Shown here piece by piece: positions 8,675 to 16,236 of a DNA stretch of 64,000 nucleotides (within the stretch, counting starts at the first letter, position 1; each line of letters opens with the position of its first letter). The DNA is from an uncultured Eubacteriales bacterium (GTDB lineage: Bacteria > Bacillota > Clostridia > Oscillospirales > CAG-272). The DNA is taken from NCBI GenBank assembly GCA_934796165.1, contig CAKVOU010000011.1, forward strand, positions 1 to 64,000, written 5' to 3'. The translations under genes and the position numbers were made by a program. A model generated the notes under the pieces. It had not been told where the DNA came from, did not search any database, and saw only the letters and a list, made by a program, of their open reading frames with translations.

Positions 8675-9627
8675 GGAGCTTGAAATCGTTACAGAATAAA
8701 GAGGGTATCAGACGGGTACTTAGTAAGCTGGTTCCTTATGTCGGCCTTCTGTTATTGATCCTGGTCGCCATAATGACACGAGGCAACCGATTCCTCGCCG
8801 TGAAGAACCTCAGGAACCTGCTGGTACAATCCTCTATCTTGATTGTGATGGCAGTCGGGTCGGCGTTCATTATGTCACATGGGGATATGGATTTTGCCAA
8901 TGGCGGCACCATGGGACTTGCGATGGTGTTTACCATTGTACTTTGCAAGGGGATTCCCGCATGGGCATATCTTCCGGTGTGTCTCGTCTCCGGTCTGGTC
9001 ATCGGAACGCTTATCGGTATGCTCACGACAAAACTTCGCGTGGTGGCGTTCATCGTCGGAATGTGTATCATGCGGTTCAGCACGGCGATCCTGTATACAA
9101 CGACACAGAAGACCGTGTGGCTTGCCCCCGTGGAGTTGTCCAATCTCAACAAGCCGTGGTTTTACATTGTTACGTGTGTCCTGGCGGTTGCCGTCGGCTG
9201 GGTGGTTTTCGAATTCACCAAGATCGGGCAGTACAACAAGGCGATCGGCGTCAATCAGAACGCCGCCAGGCTTTCGGGAATTCATGTCAAAAAATATCTT
9301 TTGTATTCGTTTGCCATCGGCGGTCTTTGCGCGGGGCTTTGCGCCTTTATGATGATCGTCCGCACGGGTGGTCTATCTACCTCTACTGGCAGCTACGAGG
9401 TCGATGTGCTCATTGCACTGACCATCGGCGGGATGCCTCTGACAGGAGGCTCCAAAGCATCTATCCGTGCAGCTGTGATCGGCGGACTTGCTCTTATCAT
9501 TCTCAACAACCTGCTCGTTCTGCTCGGCGTCAAGCCGGACTTTGTCAACGTCATTAAAGGGATTGTGTTTTTGACTCTCGTTCTTGTGACGAGCAGAAAC
9601 AAATCCGGCAGTGCCGTGGTCGGTTGA
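8671..9627 (+). CDS. ABC importer permease 1 (RbsC/MglC family)
   Basis: The product is 318 residues with about eight to ten hydrophobic segments. The family hallmark of branched-chain/ribose-type permeases is present: AIGVNQNAARLSGIHVKKYLLYSF followed by a Gly-rich helix, and GGMPLTGGSKASIRAAVIGG near the C-terminus. It forms half of the membrane channel, with the second permease at 10928 as its probable partner. Its ATG overlaps the ATPase stop codon (ATGA), so the two are translationally coupled. Confidence 0.9.
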   Translation: MRSLKSLQNKEGIRRVLSKLVPYVGLLLLILVAIMTRGNRFLAVKNLRNLLVQSSILIVMAVGSAFIMSHGDMDFANGGTMGLAMVFTIVLCKGIPAWAYLPVCLVSGLVIGTLIGMLTTKLRVVAFIVGMCIMRFSTAILYTTTQKTVWLAPVELSNLNKPWFYIVTCVLAVAVGWVVFEFTKIGQYNKAIGVNQNAARLSGIHVKKYLLYSFAIGGLCAGLCAFMMIVRTGGLSTSTGSYEVDVLIALTIGGMPLTGGSKASIRAAVIGGLALIILNNLLVLLGVKPDFVNVIKGIVFLTLVLVTSRNKSGSAVVG

Positions 9628-9675
9628 TTCTGTTTCATTCGAAATTCAAAATTTAAAATAAGTGGAGGCAATTTC

Positions 9676-10821
9676 ATGAAAAAAGTAATCGCAATCATTC
9701 TTTGTCTTGTCTGCATCCTGTCCCTGGCAAGCTGTGTCGCCGGAGATAAGGGCACCGGGAGCGAAGACGGAGAAAAGAGCAGTTTCAAACTCGGCGTCAT
9801 CTTTTACAGTAAGGACGACGCGCTTGGACAGCTGGTCTATTCCTACCTCAACAATGCCGCAAAGGTACTCGGCAATGTTGAGATCCAGTGGGCATTTGGT
9901 TCTTTCAGTGCCGAAGCCCAGCTCGCTGACGCGGAAAACCTGATCGCCGCAGGCGTTGACGGAATTATGGCACTGACACTTGACGATCTTGCAATGCAGA
10001 GCATTGCAAAGACCTGCAATGACAACGAAGTCTATTTTCAGGTCATGTTCCGTATGCCGTCGAGTGATGAGGTCGCAAATGTCCTGAAATCTTATAAGTA
10101 CTATGTCGGCTACGCGATTGAGGATACGGTCAGCACCAGCGAGGAGACCATCCATTTGCTTGCACAACGCGGCATCAAAAAAATAGCGGTCGGCGGCAAC
10201 CAGCACAGCGCAACCTCTACGTTCCGTATGCAGGGAATGCGTCAGGGAGTTGAAAAGTACGGAATGGACATTCGCACGGAATTCAACATCGGAACCGATG
10301 TGTCGAGCGTTCAGTCCGACGTACAGAATATCCTGGATTCTTATCCTGATGTCGAGGCGATCTGGTTGATGTCCGGTTCGCTCGGTATGGCGGATATTGT
10401 GGCGAACACGCTCCGTGCACATAAGGAGTCCACAGGTAAAACGGTCGGTTTTGTGACCTTTGATACTTTTGACGGCATGAGCAAGGCGTTTACCGACGGC
10501 ATTCTCTACGGCGTGGTCGGAGGACAGGCTCCGCTTTGCCTGCATGCTTTCTCCGCGATTTACAACGCTATGAGCGGTCACCCGCTCAGCACGGACAAGG
10601 TCGGGCTCAAATTCCCGTTCCTCGTGCTCTCCAGCTCGGAAGACCTCGCAGTTTTTGAAAAGTATTACAACAACACCGAGGTACAGATCTATGACGATGA
10701 TTTGATTAAGTCTATGATTTATAAGTACAACAAGGATGTCACTCTTGACACCCTGACCCGGCTCTCCACCTCTTACAGCATGGAGTGGATCAAGGAACAG
10801 ATTGATTCCAGAAAACAGTGA
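9676..10821 (+). CDS. Sugar ABC importer substrate-binding lipoprotein
   Basis: The product is 381 residues. A lipoprotein signal peptide ends in LASC, with Cys20 as the lipid-modified residue. The mature protein has the periplasmic-binding-protein type 1 fold (FKLGVIFYSKDD at the N-terminal lobe, AEAQLADAENLIAAGVDGIM, then FTDGILYGVVGGQAPL), as in ribose and galactose binding proteins. It captures the substrate outside the membrane. It lies between the two permease genes and is preceded by GGAGG. A strong hairpin follows the gene and may protect the transcript upstream of it. The ligand cannot be read from sequence; a beta-glucoside is likely from context. Confidence 0.9.
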   Translation: MKKVIAIILCLVCILSLASCVAGDKGTGSEDGEKSSFKLGVIFYSKDDALGQLVYSYLNNAAKVLGNVEIQWAFGSFSAEAQLADAENLIAAGVDGIMALTLDDLAMQSIAKTCNDNEVYFQVMFRMPSSDEVANVLKSYKYYVGYAIEDTVSTSEETIHLLAQRGIKKIAVGGNQHSATSTFRMQGMRQGVEKYGMDIRTEFNIGTDVSSVQSDVQNILDSYPDVEAIWLMSGSLGMADIVANTLRAHKESTGKTVGFVTFDTFDGMSKAFTDGILYGVVGGQAPLCLHAFSAIYNAMSGHPLSTDKVGLKFPFLVLSSSEDLAVFEKYYNNTEVQIYDDDLIKSMIYKYNKDVTLDTLTRLSTSYSMEWIKEQIDSRKQ

Positions 10822-10833
10822 TTTGTCACGAAA

Positions 10834-10875
10834 GTACCCCCCGATGCCTCTTCCCGGGGAACCCCGGGGGGAGGT
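10834..10875 (+). other. GC-rich intercistronic hairpin after the binding-protein gene
   Basis: TACCCCCC pairs with GGGGGGAGGTA with a bulged A, and an inner CCGGGG/CCCCGG pairs within it. No T-run follows, so it is more likely a partial terminator or mRNA 3'-end stabiliser than a full stop, separating the highly needed binding protein from permease 2. Confidence 0.5.
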
Positions 10876-10927
10876 ATCCGGATCCCACCCGCAATTCTTC
10901 ATTTGTGCATGAAAGGCAGGTTCCACT

Positions 10928-11941
10928 ATGCGCAGGTTACAATTACGCAGGGCGTTGCGTTCCTCCGGATATTATATCCTGATGTTTGCGATCCCGATCG
11001 TGCTCTTTACCGTAATGCTTCTGTTTTTTCCGGAGATCGGGCTCAAGAATATCCCGTCCTTGTTCAAACAGGCTCTGTTCCCGGCAGTTCTGTCATGCGG
11101 ATTAATGTTCAATTTCGCAAGCGGTAACTGGGATCTCGCGATCGGAGCGGAATCCGTGTTGGCGGCGATCGTCGCGGGACGAATTTCCGTACAGCTTGGA
11201 CTTGGTATCCCCGGGATTATTCTCGGCAGTGTTTTGGTCGGTGTTTTGTGCGGAGCGGTCAGCGGTTTCATTTATTACCTGACAAAGGTTCCCACAATCA
11301 TCGTAACGGTCGGGCTACTGTTTCTCTACGAATGCATCGGGTCGATCGTGTCGGGCGGTGCCGGTGTGAACATTTCCGCCACTTCGTATGTGGTGCTCGG
11401 GAGTTACCCGTGGAATATTATTTACGGTGTTGCGGCAATGTTTCTTGCATACTTCATTTTCTACCGCACCGGATTCGGGTACCATGTCCGCGCGGTGGGA
11501 AATAACCCGAATATTGCAAGAACCAACGGCATCCACGCGACTGCAATCAAGGCGTTGTGCCTCGTCGTTTCGGGCGGTTTCGCGGGGCTTTACGCAGCAG
11601 CATCTCTCTGTTCAACGGGTATTATGGCGGCAACAACGCAGATGGGTACCATGTCCATTGCATTTGATGCAATGATGAGTTATCTGGTCGGCAAAGCAAT
11701 CAGCTTTAACCGGAACAATCTGGTGGTCAGTATGTTTGCCGGTGCCTTAGTGATGCAGAACGTCAAGCTGCTGCTTTTGGTCACGGGTGTTTCTACGGCG
11801 TATGTCAATGCATATATTGCCGTTCTGATTCTCCTTCTGATGGCTGTTACCTCCAATCCGCAGGTACTGGAAAAGCTTCGGCATTTTGTCAGAAAACATA
11901 AACTCTCAAAAAAGGATGGGACAGCTTCGGAGCACGAATAA
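10928..11941 (+). CDS. ABC importer permease 2 (RbsC/MglC family)
   Basis: The product is 337 residues with eight to ten membrane segments. The family motif AVGNNPNIARTNGIHATAIK matches that of permease 1, and the C-terminal MSYLVGKAISFNRNNLVVSM region takes the place of the usual Gly-rich loop. Two different permeases in one operon point to a heterodimeric channel. It is the last gene of the operon and ends 34 bases before a strong terminator. The ATG at 10928 lies 107 bases after the binding protein, with AAAGGCAGG upstream. Confidence 0.88.
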   Translation: MRRLQLRRALRSSGYYILMFAIPIVLFTVMLLFFPEIGLKNIPSLFKQALFPAVLSCGLMFNFASGNWDLAIGAESVLAAIVAGRISVQLGLGIPGIILGSVLVGVLCGAVSGFIYYLTKVPTIIVTVGLLFLYECIGSIVSGGAGVNISATSYVVLGSYPWNIIYGVAAMFLAYFIFYRTGFGYHVRAVGNNPNIARTNGIHATAIKALCLVVSGGFAGLYAAASLCSTGIMAATTQMGTMSIAFDAMMSYLVGKAISFNRNNLVVSMFAGALVMQNVKLLLLVTGVSTAYVNAYIAVLILLLMAVTSNPQVLEKLRHFVRKHKLSKKDGTASEHE

Positions 11942-11975
11942 AAAATCGGATCGCGGAACGGGTATCCGGAAATCC

Positions 11976-12015
11976 AAAACAAAAGGTAAAGCAGATCTGC
12001 TTTACCTTTTGTTTT
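11976..12015. terminator. Bidirectional terminator between the sugar operon and alaS
   Basis: A perfect 40-base palindrome (20 bp arms beginning AAAACAAAAGGTAAAGCAGA) lies between the two convergent gene ends, with A-rich and T-rich outer arms serving both directions. Confidence 0.9.
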
Positions 12016-12021
12016 GATAGT

Positions 12022-14658
12022 TTATTTCAGCATCTTGCCGAGCGCTTCCTTCGCGCTCTCCAGTGCCTTGGCAACAAGGCTTGCGTCGTGTCCGCCCGCC
12101 ATGGCGCTGTCGGGGCGTCCGCCGCCCTTGCCGCCGGTCACTGCGGCAACCGCGCCGACCAGCTTGCCGGCGTGCGCACCGGCTGCGACGGCATCTTTTC
12201 CGGCACAGGCGGCAAAGCTGACCTTTCCGTCGACGACCGAGGCAAGCACCGCGACCGTGTCGGGATGATCCGCCTTGATCTCGTCGGTCAGGGTACGGAG
12301 CGCGTTCTGGTCGGTACCGCCGAGCATGGCGGTTACCAGTGTGACGGAGCCGACTCTGACACTGTTTTTCAGAATATCCCCGAGCCTCGAGGACGCGAGC
12401 TTTGCGTTCAGAGCTTCCACTTCCTTGCGGAGCGCGGAGGCTTCGCTTTGCAGCTGCGCCGCACGCTCGGGAAGGGCAGACTCGTTCTGCACCTTGAGCT
12501 CCTTCGCGGTCTCGGCAAGCAGGGTGTCCTTTTTGCGGATGAGGCTCAGAACGCCCATGCCGGTCACGGCTTCGATACGGCGCACGCCTGCGGCGACGGA
12601 ACTTTCGGAAATGATCTTGAACAGCCCGATCTTGCCGGTGTTGTCCACATGGGTACCGCCACACAGCTCGGTCGAGAAGTTACCCATCCGCACCATGCGG
12701 ACGACCTTGCCGTACTTTTCTCCGAAGAGCGCCATAGCACCGTTCTTGCGGGCGGTTTCGATGTCGGTCTCGGTGGTCACCACGTCGTTTGCCGCGAGGA
12801 TGTTGGCGTTGACCAGCGCTTCCACTGCGGAAAGCTCATCGGCGGTGAGCGGCGCGAAATGTGTGAAGTCGAAGCGGCAGACCTCGTCGTTGACAAAGGA
12901 GCCCGCCTGCTCCACATGACTGCCGAGTACCCGGCGGAGCGCTGCCTGCAGCAGGTGCGCCGCGCTGTGGTTGCGGCGGATGGCGTCGCGGCGTGAATCC
13001 GCAATGTCCGCGGTCACCTCGTCGCCGACCGTGAAGGTCCCGCTCGCCACGGAGCAGAGATGCACATACACGCCATCGGTCTTCTTGGTGTCATACACGG
13101 TCAGCATTTTGCCGTCGGCATAGATGGTACCCGTGTCGCCCACCTGACCGCCGCTTTCGCCGTAGAACGGGGTGCGGTCCAGGATGACGGAGCAGTCGCC
13201 CTCAGAAACCGAGGTCACGCCGCCTTCTTCGGTGAGGATGGCAAGGATCTTAGCTTTGGAACGGTACTCCGTGTAGCCCGTAAATTCGGTCTTGGGCAGA
13301 TCGGCAAGCAGGGTCTTGGAGGAATCGCTCCAGCCGCTGATATTGGCGCGTGCGTTTCTCGCGCGTTTTTTCTGATTCTGCATGAGCATATTGAAGGTCG
13401 CCTCGTCGATCTTCAGGTGGCTTTCCTCGGCAATTTCGCGCGTCAGGTCGATGGGGAAGCCGAAGGTGTCGTACAGCTTGAACACTTCCTCGCCGGAAAT
13501 GACGTCGGCGTGCTCCTTGACGGCTCCGCGGATGAGGTTGGAGAGGATGTTCAGACCCGCGTCGATGGTCGCGTCGAACCGCTCCTCCTCCATGGAAAGT
13601 ACCTTGCGGATATAGTCGCCGCGCTCGCGCAGCTCGGGGTATGCGCCCTCGCTCTCGGCAATGGCAACGTTGACAACATCGACAAGGAACGCGTGATTGA
13701 TGCCGAGCAGCTTTCCGTGACGGCAGGCGCGGCGGATGATGCGGCGGAGGACGTATCCGCGTCCCTCGTTGGAGGGAATCACGCCGTCGGAGATCATGAA
13801 CATGGCGCTTCTCACGTGGTCGGTGACGACGCGGATGGAGATGTCGTTGTCCTTGTTCTCGCCGTAGGTCTTGCCGGAAATTTCGCAGACCTTGTCCAGC
13901 ACGCGGCGGATGGTATCGACCTCAAACATATTGTCCACGTTCTGCATGACGCACGCAAGACGCTCGAGTCCCATGCCCGTGTCGATGTTCTTCTGCTTGA
14001 GCTCGGTGTAGGTGCCGTCGCCCATGTTGTTGAACTGGGAGAACACGTTGTTCCAGATCTCCATGAAGCGGTCGCAGTCGCATCCCGGACGGCAGCCGGG
14101 CTTGCCGCAGCCGTACTTTTCGCCGCGGTCAAAATAGATCTCGGAGCAGGGACCGCAGGGACCGGTGCCGTGCTCCCAGAAGTTGTCTTCCTTGCCGAGC
14201 TTGGTGATGCGCTCCGCGGGGATGCCGATGACGTTGTGCCAGAGGTCAAACGCCTCCTCATCGTCCACGTAGACGGAGGGCCACAGCTTTTCGGGCGGAA
14301 TGTCCAGCCATTCGGGGGAGGTCAGGAATTCCCACGCCCACGGAATCGCCTCTTTTTTGAAGTAGTCGCCGAAGGAGAAGTTGCCGAGCATCTCAAAGAA
14401 GGTGCCGTGGCGGGCGGTGTGCCCCACGCGCTCAAGGTCGGGGGTACGGATGCACTTCTGGCAGGTCGTGACGCGATGGCGGGGAGGCTCGACCTCGCCC
14501 GTGAAGAACTTCTTCATCGGCGCCATGCCGGAGTTGATGAGCAGAAGCGATTTGTCGTTCACCGGTACCAAGGAGAACGACGGGAGGCGGAGATGTCCTT
14601 TGGATTCAAAGAACGAAAGGTACTTCTCGCGCAGCTCGTTGAGGGATGTCCATTTCAT
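12022..14658 (-). CDS. alaS: Alanyl-tRNA synthetase
   Basis: The product is 878 residues, the usual AlaS length. It charges tRNA-Ala and clears mischarged Ser and Gly. The N-terminus LNELREKYLSFFESKGH opens the class II catalytic domain, and GHTARHGTFFEMLGNFSFGDYF is the motif 2 region. The editing domain carries HSAAHLLQAALR and CGGTHVDNTG, whose His and Cys residues bind zinc, and the C-terminal DHPDTVAVLA/GGGRPDSAMAGG segment is the C-Ala domain. The start is MKWTSLNE at 14658 behind AAAGGAAT. The frame stays open far upstream through the leader, but that stretch is the T-box RNA, not protein. Confidence 0.97.
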   Translation of the reverse strand: MKWTSLNELREKYLSFFESKGHLRLPSFSLVPVNDKSLLLINSGMAPMKKFFTGEVEPPRHRVTTCQKCIRTPDLERVGHTARHGTFFEMLGNFSFGDYFKKEAIPWAWEFLTSPEWLDIPPEKLWPSVYVDDEEAFDLWHNVIGIPAERITKLGKEDNFWEHGTGPCGPCSEIYFDRGEKYGCGKPGCRPGCDCDRFMEIWNNVFSQFNNMGDGTYTELKQKNIDTGMGLERLACVMQNVDNMFEVDTIRRVLDKVCEISGKTYGENKDNDISIRVVTDHVRSAMFMISDGVIPSNEGRGYVLRRIIRRACRHGKLLGINHAFLVDVVNVAIAESEGAYPELRERGDYIRKVLSMEEERFDATIDAGLNILSNLIRGAVKEHADVISGEEVFKLYDTFGFPIDLTREIAEESHLKIDEATFNMLMQNQKKRARNARANISGWSDSSKTLLADLPKTEFTGYTEYRSKAKILAILTEEGGVTSVSEGDCSVILDRTPFYGESGGQVGDTGTIYADGKMLTVYDTKKTDGVYVHLCSVASGTFTVGDEVTADIADSRRDAIRRNHSAAHLLQAALRRVLGSHVEQAGSFVNDEVCRFDFTHFAPLTADELSAVEALVNANILAANDVVTTETDIETARKNGAMALFGEKYGKVVRMVRMGNFSTELCGGTHVDNTGKIGLFKIISESSVAAGVRRIEAVTGMGVLSLIRKKDTLLAETAKELKVQNESALPERAAQLQSEASALRKEVEALNAKLASSRLGDILKNSVRVGSVTLVTAMLGGTDQNALRTLTDEIKADHPDTVAVLASVVDGKVSFAACAGKDAVAAGAHAGKLVGAVAAVTGGKGGGRPDSAMAGGHDASLVAKALESAKEALGKMLK

Positions 14659-14718
14659 ATCGGGATTCCTTTCTGATTCCTTTTCGGAATAGTTTACTCG
14701 TTTTTGGTGGGCGGAAAA

Positions 14719-14977
14719 CAAAAAACTCCGTCCTGCAAAAGAACAGGACGGAGCAGAATGCTTCGCGGTACCACCTTGTTTTATCCGCCGCTTGCGCGGT
14801 CGGACCTTGTGACGCCGATGGCGTCTTCCGCTATAATGGGCGGCACCCATCGTGCTTTCGCACGCGGTTCCGGGAGAGCTTCGCCGGGAGTTCTTCTGCC
14901 GCCTTGCACCGACCGGCGGCTCTCTGAAAGAAGACAATTCCGGGTACTTGATCCCTTCATAACCTTTTTCGCTATCA
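14719..14977 (-). promoter_or_regulatory. Alanine T-box riboswitch of alaS
   Basis: On the minus strand the leader contains stem I with an AGTA turn, a GGTGCAAGG apical region, and GAAGCT in the specifier loop, giving the alanine codon GCU (complement at 14878-14880). The T-box sequence AAGGTGGTACCGCG lies at 14764-14777, followed by a terminator hairpin (CTCCGTCCTG/CAGGACGGAG, 14726-14753) and a T-run. Uncharged tRNA-Ala should stabilise the antiterminator and switch on alaS. Confidence 0.95.
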
Positions 14978-14983
14978 CGTTGC

Positions 14984-15012
14984 ATTATAGTACGAAAAAA
15001 TCACTTTGTCAA
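14984..15012 (-). promoter_or_regulatory. Consensus promoter of the alaS T-box transcript
   Basis: The minus strand reads TTGACA, 17 bases, TATAAT, placed so that transcription begins just before stem I of the T-box. Confidence 0.9.
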
Positions 15013-15120
15013 CGGGTCCGGCAAAAATTCTTTTGCGGGCGCGGATGTATATATCCGTCGTAACATTTCCGAATGACAGGGAACTGCAATTCTCCGTAAA
15101 ACTTCCCTTTGGAAATATCG

Positions 15121-15212
15121 GATTTTGCATTTACAATGCACAAACGATTTCCCGGAGAACTCTCTCCCCGGGAACGCCGGAATTTTGCTTTTTCAATGTG
15201 CAAACGAATTCC
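15121..15212. repeat. Imperfect direct repeat, two 32-base units exactly 60 bases apart
   Basis: Units at 15121-15152 and 15181-15212 share 26 of 32 positions (core TTTTGCNTTTNCAATG then CAAACGANTTCC). Between them lies an inverted repeat, CCCGGAGA/TCTCCCCGGG. They fill the gap between the alaS promoter and the end of coaW. Function is unknown. Confidence 0.6.
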
Positions 15213-15227
15213 GCACCGTTCCGGTGT

Positions 15228-16100
15228 TCAGTCCTCCGCCGGGGAGAGCGCCGCCCCGATGACGGTGCCGAACTGCGAGTTTTCGGGAATGAGGAACCGC
15301 ACTCCGAACCCCTGCCCGAGTCCCTCAAATACGTTGCGGATGGAGGGAATCGTGGTCAGGTTACCGGTCAGCACGATGTCCCTGATACCGAAGCCCCGCG
15401 CGGCGAATACCGATACCATCGTAATGGTTTCCGCCACCATGTTGACCACGCCGAGCGCAAGGTCGCTGCCCGTGGCAAGATCGCTGACCTTGCCGAAGTT
15501 TGCGGCGGTCAGGTTTTCGTTCATCTGGGAGTAGTCGCGGTTGTGGGTGATGTCCTTGATGCGCAGGTCGATATTGTCGAGGTTGCCGTCCCGGCAGAGC
15601 TGTTCGATGTGCTCGATGGAATCCACGCCGATGAGCCTGCGGGTCAGTCCCAGCAACGTGCCGCCGCCGACGCCCGTTCCGCCGAGGTACTCCGAGCGGA
15701 CGCTTCCGTCCGGCAGCTTTTTTGCGTGGATGAGCGCGGTGCCCGTCCCCATGCTGACGACGACCGCTTCGTCAAGACCGGAGAGATAAAGTCCGCCGAT
15801 CCCGACGCAGTCGAATTCCGGCACGCGGCGGCAGTCAAGCGAATAGATGGGCTTATTCAGATAGGTCGCTCCGACGCCGGTCATCATGACGCGGTCAATG
15901 TCGGCAAGCTCCAGCTCGTTCTGGAAGGTGAATTTACCGAACGCGCCGTAAATCGACGTGACGGGGTCCGCCGCCCGCACGAATTCGGGGCGGATCAGCT
16001 CCGCGCCCCCGTCCGTCTTGCGGAAGCCGACGATCTTGGTCGTGCTCCCGCCGACATCGATACCGATGACCGTCGGACCGTGTTTCTTTTGTTCACTCAT
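15228..16100 (-). CDS. coaW: Type II pantothenate kinase
   Basis: The product is 290 residues. It phosphorylates pantothenate in the first step of coenzyme A synthesis. TVIGIDVGGSTTKIVGF is the ASKHA phosphate loop; VVSMGTGTALIHA and LGGTGVGGGTLLGL are the second phosphate loop and the type II PanK Gly-rich motif; DIVLTGNLTTIPSIRNVFE is the adenosine region. This class, related to eukaryotic and staphylococcal PanK, is usually insensitive to CoA feedback. The start MSEQKKHG at 16100 follows GGAGG; an upstream in-frame start at 16142 overlaps the promoter. Its promoter overlaps that of the divergent rqcH gene. Confidence 0.9.
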   Translation of the reverse strand: MSEQKKHGPTVIGIDVGGSTTKIVGFRKTDGGAELIRPEFVRAADPVTSIYGAFGKFTFQNELELADIDRVMMTGVGATYLNKPIYSLDCRRVPEFDCVGIGGLYLSGLDEAVVVSMGTGTALIHAKKLPDGSVRSEYLGGTGVGGGTLLGLTRRLIGVDSIEHIEQLCRDGNLDNIDLRIKDITHNRDYSQMNENLTAANFGKVSDLATGSDLALGVVNMVAETITMVSVFAARGFGIRDIVLTGNLTTIPSIRNVFEGLGQGFGVRFLIPENSQFGTVIGAALSPAED

Positions 16101-16160
16101 GGGATAACCTCCGGGGATGATGTCTTGAATACCGATCGGCAAAAATGCCGTTACAAAGTC

Positions 16161-16189
16161 ATTGTACCACGCTCTTGAAGAAAAATCAA
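16161..16189 (-). promoter_or_regulatory. Promoter of coaW
   Basis: The minus strand reads TTGATT, 17 bases, TACAAT. It overlaps the rqcH promoter by 15 bases, so RNA polymerase cannot occupy both at once. Confidence 0.75.
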
Positions 16190-16203
16190 GGATGTGTTAT
16201 ACT
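16175..16203 (+). promoter_or_regulatory. Promoter of rqcH
   Basis: The plus strand reads TTGAAG, 17 bases, TATACT, about 34 bases upstream of the rqcH ATG and interleaved with the coaW promoter. Confidence 0.75.
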
Positions 16204-16236
16204 GATTCCAGAATCAGATGGGGAAGGTACCGAAAA

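Noticed and set aside
13060..14676. A 538-codon plus-strand frame opposite alaS
   Set aside because: Shadow of alaS, rich in Val, Ala, Gly and His as expected for the reverse complement, with no supporting context.
14659..14985. N-terminal extension of AlaS through its leader
   Set aside because: The extra codons coincide with the T-box riboswitch; the true N-terminus MKWTSLNELR matches homologues.
15228..16100. Acyl-CoA dehydratase activase (BadF) instead of pantothenate kinase
   Set aside because: It shares the ASKHA fold, but it lacks the cluster cysteines and has the type II PanK Gly-rich motif and length.
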